This document shows, in pieces, positions 8,123 through 14,031 of a stretch of 18,957 bases of DNA; the stretch's first letter is position 1, and each line of letters opens with the position of its first letter. The translations under genes were made by a program, and so were the position numbers. The notes beneath the pieces are model-generated. The model ran no database searches, had not been told where the DNA came from, and saw only the letters and a list, made by a program, of their open reading frames with translations. Origin of the DNA: Deltaproteobacteria bacterium (GTDB taxonomy: Bacteria; Desulfobacterota_B; Binatia; Bin18); NCBI GenBank assembly GCA_012271025.1, contig JAAXHF010000462.1:1-18957 (forward strand), in the 5' to 3' direction.

Positions 8123-9007
8123 ATGGACACCGGCAACGGCTTACGCACATTTGACGCTGCGGTCGCTATTGTCACGGGCGCGGCCTCGGGCATTGGCCGG
8201 GCGCTGGCCGAAGAGTTGGCCCGGCGTGGCGCGCAGGTGATCCTGGCCGACCGCCAGATTGAGTTGGCCCGGGAGGTGGCCGCCGGCATCACCGCCCGGC
8301 AGGGCAGCGCCCAGGCGGTCGAGGTCGACGTGACCGACTTCCCGGCGGTCGAGCGGCTGGTCGGGGAGACGGTCCAGACCCACGGCCGTCTGGACTACCT
8401 GTTCAACAACGCCGGGCTGGCCGTCGGCGGTGAGGCAGGTCTGTACCAGCATGAAGACTGGCAACTGGTGCTTGCGGTCAATCTGCACGGGGTGGTCAAC
8501 GGCGTGCAGGCCGCCTACCCGGTGATGCGCACACAGGGCTACGGCCATATCGTCAATACCGCCTCCATGGCCGGGCTGTGTCCGGCGCCGATGGCCGTCA
8601 GCTACGCCGCCACCAAGCATGCCGTAGTCGGTCTATCGACCTCGCTACGCATCGAAGCCGCCGAGGCCGGGCTGCGGGTGAGCGTCCTGTGTCCGGGCTT
8701 CATCCGCACCCCGATTCTGCGTGGAGGGGGCAAGTACGGCAAAGACCTGAGGCAGCTCTCGCCCGAGCAACAAGACAGGCTGGTCGAGCGTTCCAGACCC
8801 ATGGACCCGGCCGACTTTGCCCGGCAGGCGCTGAACGCGGTGGCCCGCAATCGGGCCATCATTATCGTCCCGGGCGGCTGGAAGCTGCTGTGGTGGCTCA
8901 ACCGCCTGTCACCCACGTTTGTGCTGTGGCTGATCCGGCGGATGTACCGCTCACTCAAGCGACAGCTGGCGGACACAACTCCTGGCTCACAACAAGAGAT
9001 CGCCTAA
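8123..9007 (+). CDS. Short-chain dehydrogenase/reductase (SDR)
   Basis: This 294-residue classical SDR is an NAD(P)-dependent oxidoreductase with a Rossmann fold. The cofactor motif TGAASGIG lies at residues 18-25. Asp43 at the end of the second strand favours NAD(H). NNAG lies at 95-98, and the catalytic Ser148, Tyr161 and Lys165 (NTASMAG and SYAATK) are all present. PGFIRTP follows at 191-197. The C-terminus is longer than usual, with a hydrophobic and basic stretch near residues 255-280 (WKLLWWLNRLSPTFVLWLIRR) that may touch the membrane. A GTG at 8120 precedes the preferred ATG at 8123, 5 bases after the previous stop. It is the last gene of the oxygenase operon and may oxidise a diol or alcohol intermediate. 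Confidence 0.93.
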   Translation: MDTGNGLRTFDAAVAIVTGAASGIGRALAEELARRGAQVILADRQIELAREVAAGITARQGSAQAVEVDVTDFPAVERLVGETVQTHGRLDYLFNNAGLAVGGEAGLYQHEDWQLVLAVNLHGVVNGVQAAYPVMRTQGYGHIVNTASMAGLCPAPMAVSYAATKHAVVGLSTSLRIEAAEAGLRVSVLCPGFIRTPILRGGGKYGKDLRQLSPEQQDRLVERSRPMDPADFARQALNAVARNRAIIIVPGGWKLLWWLNRLSPTFVLWLIRRMYRSLKRQLADTTPGSQQEIA

Positions 9008-9025
9008 GCAACTTCCTGAGACTTT

Positions 9026-9447
9026 GTGCTACCATTTGAATTCATCATCGACGGTCCGCCGGTCTCGCAGCAGGCGAAACCGAGAAAACGGATTCCTGAA
9101 TGGATTAAGGACGTGAAAAGTGTTGCAAGGCAGTATTGGCCAGCGGGAGAGTTGCCCGTCACCGGGCCAGTGATGCTTACGATCACATACTTTTATGATA
9201 GCGAGTCGATGGATATCGATAAGGTCCCAGATGTCGATAATATTCCGAAGCCGATTGCAGACGCCTTAAAAAACTCGTTTACCTCGACGACAATCAGATC
9301 ACTGACGTGCTGTGCCGCAAGCGTGATTTGAATACAGACTTTCGAGTTGAGAATCCTTCGATTCTCCTCGCCGAAGGACTCGCCCGTGGCACGCAATTCC
9401 TCCACATCATCGTCGAGGATGCGCCAGACCAAGGAGTGATTCGCTGA
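9026..9447 (+). CDS. RusA-family Holliday junction resolvase-like nuclease, -1 frameshifted
   Basis: The protein resembles RusA, which cuts Holliday junctions as a dimer using a cluster of aspartates. The first frame starts with GTG at 9026 (LPFEFIIDGPPVSQQAK) and runs to KVPDVDNIPKPIADALKN. It then loses homology and stops near 9331. In the -1 frame from 9274 the family sequence resumes (LVYLDDNQITDVLCRKRDL) and continues to a TGA at 9445-9447. The two halves together give about 140 residues, normal for the family, with the acidic VDN, the IADAL segment and DDNQIT. The switch occurs at A AAA AAC (9268-9274), in phase as X XXY YYZ. This is either programmed frameshifting, a one-base homopolymer deletion, or an assembly error. 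The stop overlaps the next start by one base, which argues that the second frame is real. Confidence 0.8.
9268..9274 (+). promoter_or_regulatory. Slippery heptamer A AAA AAC at the RusA-like frame switch
   Basis: Six A residues and a C form a canonical X XXY YYZ heptamer whose codons (TTA AAA AAC) are in the zero frame of the upstream part. A -1 slip rereads the final C and enters CTC GTT TAC, exactly where family similarity resumes. A weak downstream stem (ATCAC at about 9297 with GTGAT about 20 bases on) is the only structure I see, and no strong upstream Shine-Dalgarno stimulator is visible. Confidence 0.45.
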
Positions 9448-10124
9448 TGGAAACGACAACGAGCCTGGAGAAGCAGCGCGCCCACGATCTTGCTGAGGAG
9501 TATCGCAAAAAGGGCTATCACGTCATCGAGGAACCCTCGCCGGACCAACTCCCCGATTTCCTGTCCAGCTACCGACCGGATTTACTCGCCCAAAAAGGAC
9601 AAACCGGAGTTGTCGTCGAAGTGAAATCGAGATCTTCTCTGGCCAAAGAGCCGAAGATCAGGGATTTGGCTCGGCTTCTCCAGACAAAGCCAGATTGGGA
9701 CTTTGAACTGGTCGTCGTCAAGGAGCCGGCAAGCCTGAGCACGCCAGAGGGCATCCTGCCGTTTGCACGGGACGATATTCTGCGAGAGATACAAGCGGCA
9801 GAAAAACTTCTTACCTCAGGGGCCGCTGAAGCTGCCCTGCTTCTCGCCTGGCCAGCCTTGGAGGCCACTGTCCGGTTGCTGACACAGGCAGAAGGGATCG
9901 TCCTTGGGCGGCTGACACCATCTCCATCTGCTGTTCTTGATCAAGCCGTCTCAAATGGGGTGATTTCAAGGAGTGATTACACCTTCTTGATGGACATCCT
10001 CAAACATCGCAATGCGTTCGTGCATGGATTCAAAAGCACACACTTTGACTCAACTCTCACAAAAAATCTCATCAGCACGACAGAACGGCTCATAGAGGAA
10101 GCTTCCTCGCCAGACGTTTCATGA
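9447..10124 (+). CDS. AHJR-like PD-(D/E)XK nuclease with HEPN-like C-terminal domain
   Basis: This protein has 225 residues in two parts. The N-terminal 95 or so residues look like an archaeal Holliday-junction-resolvase-like (REase_AHJR-like) nuclease: an N-terminal helix with Glu17/Glu18, RPDLLAQ with Asp45, then VVVEVKSRSSL with Glu58-x-Lys60, and the strand WDFELVVV. The C-terminal part (about 110-220) is all-helical and carries a HEPN-like pattern: AAEKLL, then ALLLAWPALEATVRLL, ending in KHRNAFVHGF. That last segment gives Arg188-x4-His193, the form of HEPN ribonuclease active sites. The ATG at 9447 overlaps the TGA of the RusA-like gene by one base, so the two are translationally coupled. 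From memory, similar pairs occur in cyanobacteria and other phyla. The function is unknown. It could be DNA repair or defence. Confidence 0.72.
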   Translation: METTTSLEKQRAHDLAEEYRKKGYHVIEEPSPDQLPDFLSSYRPDLLAQKGQTGVVVEVKSRSSLAKEPKIRDLARLLQTKPDWDFELVVVKEPASLSTPEGILPFARDDILREIQAAEKLLTSGAAEAALLLAWPALEATVRLLTQAEGIVLGRLTPSPSAVLDQAVSNGVISRSDYTFLMDILKHRNAFVHGFKSTHFDSTLTKNLISTTERLIEEASSPDVS

Positions 10125-10155
10125 AGCACATCCCAGCCCGTAGCCTGGATGGAAC

Positions 10156-10199
10156 GGAGTGGAATCCGGGTCGCCGGCCCTGGATTCTCTTCCCACTCC
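10156..10199 (+). repeat. Imperfect hairpin between the nuclease pair and Uma2
   Basis: GGAGTGG (10156-10162) pairs with CCACTCC (10193-10199), AATCC (10163-10167) with GGATT (10182-10186), and GGG (10168-10170) with CCC (10178-10180). The strands are separated by a one-base bulge and an asymmetric six-base bulge. No T-run follows, so it is a poor intrinsic terminator. It resembles dispersed palindromic elements built around GGAATCC, but no second copy was found in the window. Confidence 0.45.
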
Positions 10200-10230
10200 A
10201 GCCAAGCTAACTCGCTGAGGAGGAACGCGC

Positions 10231-10860
10231 ATGGCAGTCACCCCGTCCCCCCCCACTCCTCCCGCCACACCACCGGCAGGCCCGCAGACCGATATTGGTA
10301 TGATCTGGCGCCTCCATGTGGATCAGTACCACGCCATGATCCAGGCCGGCATTCTGACCACGGATGATCCAGTCGAGTTGTTGGAAGGATGGCTTGTCAC
10401 CAAAATGCCCAAGAACCCGCGCCACCGCGTTGTGACCCAGTTGACCCGTGAAGCCCTGGCTCAACTTCTGCCCCCGGCTTGGTATGCCGATGCTCAAGAA
10501 CCCATCACCACTGCCGACAGCGAACCGGAGCCGGATGTTGTCGTTGTGCGGGGAGAACGACGCCACTACCTGGATCGCCACCCAGGCCCGTCAGACCTCG
10601 CTCTCGTCATTGAAGTCGCGGATTCTTCTCTACAACGTGACCGCATCCTCAAGAAACGCCTGTACGCTGCCGCCGCAATTGCCGAGTATTGGATTATCCA
10701 CCTGATTGACAATCAGATCGAAGTCCATACCGAGCCATCAGCCTCAGGCGCGCAGCCTGACTACCAGCAATCGCGTATCTACACCGTGGCAGACACACTT
10801 CCGGTGGTACTCGAAGGGCGTGAGGTCGACCGGCTGGCCGTGCAAGACGTTTTGCCCTAG
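10231..10860 (+). CDS. Uma2-family PD-(D/E)XK endonuclease (DUF820)
   Basis: This 209-residue protein belongs to the Uma2 (DUF820) family, which is predicted to have a PD-(D/E)XK nuclease fold and is often present in many genomic copies of unknown role. A proline-rich leader (residues 5-18) precedes a typical start, with YHAMIQAGIL and DPVELLEGWLVTKMP. Core residues are Pro101-Asp102 in EPDVVVV, Glu128 in ALVIEVADSSL and Lys141/Lys142 in ILKKRLYAAA, followed by AEYWIIHLID. The ATG at 10231 follows GAGGAGGAA by a few bases. Its stop codon overlaps the 3' end of the convergent MFS gene by three bases (10858-10860 against 10857-10859). The catalytic site looks intact. It may be chromosomal background rather than part of the nuclease pair. 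Confidence 0.88.
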   Translation: MAVTPSPPTPPATPPAGPQTDIGMIWRLHVDQYHAMIQAGILTTDDPVELLEGWLVTKMPKNPRHRVVTQLTREALAQLLPPAWYADAQEPITTADSEPEPDVVVVRGERRHYLDRHPGPSDLALVIEVADSSLQRDRILKKRLYAAAAIAEYWIIHLIDNQIEVHTEPSASGAQPDYQQSRIYTVADTLPVVLEGREVDRLAVQDVLP

Positions 10861-12170
10861 CCCTGGGCCCGGGCCAGATCGGCCCGCAGCGTCCGGCTGG
10901 CCATGAAGTAATGAAACGCGGCCCAGACGTTGATCAGCGACACCCCCAGCAGGGCGTAGCGCAGGGACTCGTCACCGTAGTCGGGCCGCAGCAGGTCGCT
11001 GACCACGCCTATGGTTTGCGGCCCAAAGCCCAGGCCGATGATGTTCAGAATAAACAGCAGCAGGGCCGAGGCGACCGACCGCATGCGGACCTGGACCAGC
11101 CCCTGATTCATGGCAAAGCTGGGGCCGATAAACACCCCGCCGACAAAGGCCGGCACAATGAAGGCGACGAGCGCCAGGCGGGTGTCCGAGGCCAGGTACA
11201 TGGTGAAGCCGAACGGCACCGCCACCAGGATGGCGATCCCGACCAGCCAGACATTCCAGCGCACATCACGCCTGGCCAGGCGGTCGGCCAGCATTCCCCC
11301 GCCATACGTCCCCAGGCCGCCGATCAGACCCAGAAACACGGCCAGCAGCGTGCCGATCGTCCCGCTCGTCAGCCCGTGCGAGCGGACCAGAAAAGCGGGC
11401 AGCCACAGGACCACCCCATAGCCGACAAAAGAGGTCAGGGTCACGCCCGTCAACAGGTGGCGCAGGGAGGGGGTCGAGAGCATGAAACGGACCACCTCGC
11501 CCAGCCGCGGGGCGGCCTGCTGGGGCGACTTCAGGCCCTCGGCATAGCCTCGGGGCGGCTCGCGCAGGCTTAAGTAGACGATGACCGCCAGTACCAGACC
11601 CGGTGCGCCAACTACATAAAAGGCCATCCGCCAGCCGTACCACTGGTTGACCCAGCCGCCGACCAGAAAACCGATCAACAGCCCCAGGTTGGCCCCAGCG
11701 GCAAACACCCCCATCGCCGTGCCCCGCTCGGCGGGCGGATACATATCGGCAATCATCGAGTGCGAGGGCGGGCTCGACCCGGCCTCGCCCACTCCCACCC
11801 CGATCCGGGCCAGGGCCAGCTGCAAGAAATTCGCCGCCATCCCGCACAAGACGGTCATCCCGCTCCAGGTAGTTAGGGCCAAGGCGATGATGTTGCGCCG
11901 GTTGCTGCGGTCGGCCCACATCGCAATCGGAATCCCCAGCGTGGCATAGAAGATGGCAAAGGCGATGCCGGACAGAAAGCCCAGCTGGGTGTCCGACAGC
12001 ACCAGCTCGTGCTTGATCGGCTCCAGCAGAATGGCCAGAATCTGGCGGTCCACATGGCTGGAGGCGAACACCAGCAGCAGGATGAGCAAGGCGTAGCGCC
12101 GGTAGGCCGGCGTGATGGCCGGTGCGCTTGCAGGCGTCGGCTCGGATATCAGGCTGGGCTGGAGGGCCAT
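10857..12170 (-). CDS. MFS transporter, spinster-like
   Basis: This 437-residue major facilitator superfamily permease has about 12 hydrophobic helices and resembles the spinster-like branch. Features include YALLILLLVFASSHVDRQIL at the first helix, and GFLSGIAFAIFYATLGIPIA followed by the loop motif WADRSNRRN. The pattern RIGVGVGEAGSSPPSHSMIAD with PPAERGTAMG is characteristic of this branch. A long polar central loop (REPPRGYAEG onward) separates the two six-helix halves. Substrate is not predictable: spinster-type carriers move lipids and hydrophobic organic compounds, and uptake of an aromatic or steroid-like substrate of the nearby oxygenase operon is only a guess. GGGAGAG lies about 5 bases upstream of the ATG at 12170. 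The gene diverges from DUF1330 and converges on Uma2. Confidence 0.92.
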   Translation of the reverse strand: MALQPSLISEPTPASAPAITPAYRRYALLILLLVFASSHVDRQILAILLEPIKHELVLSDTQLGFLSGIAFAIFYATLGIPIAMWADRSNRRNIIALALTTWSGMTVLCGMAANFLQLALARIGVGVGEAGSSPPSHSMIADMYPPAERGTAMGVFAAGANLGLLIGFLVGGWVNQWYGWRMAFYVVGAPGLVLAVIVYLSLREPPRGYAEGLKSPQQAAPRLGEVVRFMLSTPSLRHLLTGVTLTSFVGYGVVLWLPAFLVRSHGLTSGTIGTLLAVFLGLIGGLGTYGGGMLADRLARRDVRWNVWLVGIAILVAVPFGFTMYLASDTRLALVAFIVPAFVGGVFIGPSFAMNQGLVQVRMRSVASALLLFILNIIGLGFGPQTIGVVSDLLRPDYGDESLRYALLGVSLINVWAAFHYFMASRTLRADLARAQG

Positions 12171-12318
12171 AGGTCTCTCCCGTCAAGGAACGCTCACACC
12201 ACCTCGGCTCTGCACCTGTAACCGAGACCCGGCCAAAACGCCAGCCCGCAGCCGATTGCATTCGGACACCGGAGCACGCATATAGAGGAGACCTCAAGCC
12301 CCACCAGGGAGGACAGCG
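12171..12318. other. Divergent promoter region between MFS and DUF1330
   Basis: These 148 bases separate the divergent mfs and DUF1330 genes. On the plus strand TTGCAT (12256-12261) and ATATAG (12280-12285), spaced by 18 bases, form a plausible promoter. The ribosome site GGGAGG (12307-12312) lies 6 bases before the ATG at 12319. No convincing promoter was identified for the minus-strand transporter, and no operator palindrome was seen. Confidence 0.35.
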
Positions 12319-12606
12319 ATGGCAGCTTATATCATTGTTGACGTGAGAGTGACCGATCCCAACACCTATCAGGGCTACACCAAGCTCGTCCCGGCAACGG
12401 TCGAAGCCTACGGCGGCAAATTCATTGTGCGCGGCGGCCAGGCCGAAAATCTGGAGGGCGACTGGCAGCCCAACCGGGTCGTGGTGCTGGAGTTTGAGAG
12501 CGTCGCCCAGGCCAAGGCGTGGTGGAACTCCGACGAATACCGGGAACCCAAGGCCCTGCGGCAGAGTGCCTCTCAGGCCCAGATGATTGTCGTCGAGGGC
12601 GTCTGA
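12319..12606 (+). CDS. DUF1330 domain protein
   Basis: This 95-residue protein of the DUF1330 family has a small ferredoxin-like alpha/beta fold related to dimeric alpha/beta-barrel proteins. The family pattern is clear: MAAYIIVDVRVTDPNTYQGY, then VEAYGGKFIVRGGQ, WQPNRVVVLEFESVAQAKAWW, and the closing YREPKALRQSASQAQMIVVEG. The length equals a complete family member. The biochemical role is not established; these proteins often sit beside catabolic or stress genes. It is the first plus-strand gene after the divergent promoter region and is followed after about 100 bases by the DUF1329 gene, so co-transcription is possible but not certain. Confidence 0.93.
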   Translation: MAAYIIVDVRVTDPNTYQGYTKLVPATVEAYGGKFIVRGGQAENLEGDWQPNRVVVLEFESVAQAKAWWNSDEYREPKALRQSASQAQMIVVEGV

Positions 12607-12708
12607 GCCGCGCTGCGCATTTGCGGGCTGCCCTCCAGACGCCCGCCGGGAATAATTCCGCCTCTCAGCAGTTTCTACTGAGGAGTGAGACATGTGAGAG
12701 GAGAGTGC

Positions 12709-14019
12709 ATGGCAATCATCTGGTCGGGACTCCTGATAGCGGGGCTGCTGTTCGGCGCCTCCCCCGCTTCGGCCGAGCTGCAAATCAGCGACACCTTGGA
12801 CACCACGAACTGGCAGGAGGCCGAAGGCTTGATGCCCGAAGCCATTCTGCGCCGCTTTGCCTCGGGTCAGCATATCGCAACCCTCATCGAAATTCCCCCA
12901 GGCGGGCTGGAGTGGGGCAGCCGTTTTCTGGAACTGACCGAGGCCAACGCCGGCAAGTATGCCATAGACGCCAAGGGGGTCATGGTCGAGACCGCGACCG
13001 GGACATGGCCGCGCTATACCGACGGCGGCTTCCCTTTCCCTGACATCGCTGCGAACGACCCGCATATCGCCAACAAGATCATGTACAATATGGCGCTGGC
13101 CGGCGGCCCAGTTGATGATGTCGATGTGTTCGTCAACCTGTTCTGGGTCAAAGAAGGCGGCCTCGACCGTTCCATCGACTTCAAGGGCCAGGTCGTTACC
13201 TATGGGGCGCGCTGGAGCGGCCCCCGCGCCAACCCCGACGAGGTCGCGGCCAAAACCCTGCTGTACGGGGTCGCCCCATACGATGCGGTCGGCTTGGCCA
13301 CGCTGAGCTGGGGCTACCTGGACCCCGAAAAATGGACCTCGTTGTGGACCTTCGTGCCCGTCCTGCGTCGGGTGCGCCGGCTGGCCGCGTCGAATACCTC
13401 GGACGGCATATTCGGCTCCCACTTCAGCCGCGACGATGGCGGCACCTTCTCGGGCAAAATTCAGTACTTTGACTGGAAGCTGATCGGCGAGCGGGAGGCC
13501 CTGGTGGCCTACACCCTGCCCACCCCGAAAGTCTGGAAACGCGAGGGCACGGCGTTTCGGCTGGCGGCCAACGAGAGCGCGGCGGTCATGCCCTGGCCGG
13601 GCAAGAGCAAACTCTTCGATCAGACCGACATCGCCTGGCAGGGCGCGGCCTGGTGGCCGACCAATCTGCATCTGACCAGGCGCCCGGTGTGGATCGTTGA
13701 GGCCACGGCCAAAGATCCCTACTACGCCTATGGACGCCAGATTCTCTGGATCGATAAAGAACTCTTCCGGGGTTACTACAAGGAGATCTATGATCGCTCC
13801 GGCAAATACTGGAAGACGATTCTGGTCAGCGGCGGCCAAGCCCTGAGTGAAGATCGGGAGTTCTCGACCCGACAGGCGGACTACGGGTTAGCCCTCGACG
13901 AACACTCGGCCACCGCCAACGTCGTCCTACCCCTGCGCGAGGGCAACGATATTCGTGTCAACGTCGGCTTGCTGGAGACCGACTTCAGCTACCAATCCCT
14001 GTCACGCCTGGGCAAGTAG
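12709..14019 (+). CDS. Exported DUF1329 protein (LolA-like superfamily)
   Basis: This 436-residue secreted protein belongs to DUF1329, a family with a LolA/LolB-like fold probably working in the periplasm or at the outer membrane. The signal peptide MAIIWSGLLIAGLLFGASPASA is clean, with cleavage expected after ASA. Family features follow: AEGLMPEAILRRFASG, GTWPRYTDGGFPFPDI, WGYLDPEKWTSLWTFVPVLRRVRRL and GSHFSRDDGG. Near the C-terminus come PYYAYGRQILWIDKELFRGYYKEIYD and DREFSTRQADYGLA. An in-frame GTG at 12685 exists, but the ATG at 12709 has AGGAGAG upstream and starts the signal peptide directly. In many bacteria DUF1329 pairs with a DUF1302 outer membrane protein and an RND-type exporter; neither is in the window. 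Confidence 0.92.
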   Translation: MAIIWSGLLIAGLLFGASPASAELQISDTLDTTNWQEAEGLMPEAILRRFASGQHIATLIEIPPGGLEWGSRFLELTEANAGKYAIDAKGVMVETATGTWPRYTDGGFPFPDIAANDPHIANKIMYNMALAGGPVDDVDVFVNLFWVKEGGLDRSIDFKGQVVTYGARWSGPRANPDEVAAKTLLYGVAPYDAVGLATLSWGYLDPEKWTSLWTFVPVLRRVRRLAASNTSDGIFGSHFSRDDGGTFSGKIQYFDWKLIGEREALVAYTLPTPKVWKREGTAFRLAANESAAVMPWPGKSKLFDQTDIAWQGAAWWPTNLHLTRRPVWIVEATAKDPYYAYGRQILWIDKELFRGYYKEIYDRSGKYWKTILVSGGQALSEDREFSTRQADYGLALDEHSATANVVLPLREGNDIRVNVGLLETDFSYQSLSRLGK

Positions 14020-14031
14020 GCAGCCAGCGAC

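Noticed and set aside
9128..9447. Frameshift as proof that the RusA-like gene is dead (pseudogene call)
   Set aside because: The break coincides with a slippery heptamer and the second frame keeps intact acidic residues and a coupled stop/start, so a pseudogene label would be premature.
9193..9459. Minus-strand small frames overlapping the RusA-like gene
   Set aside because: The plus strand reads through as a RusA-like protein once the -1 step is allowed; the minus frames have no signature.
11266..13839. An 857-codon open frame on the minus strand across the MFS, DUF1330 and DUF1329 genes
   Set aside because: It is a high-GC artefact: the encoded text is low-complexity, lacks family motifs and sits antisense or out of frame to genes with clear domain signatures and ribosome sites.
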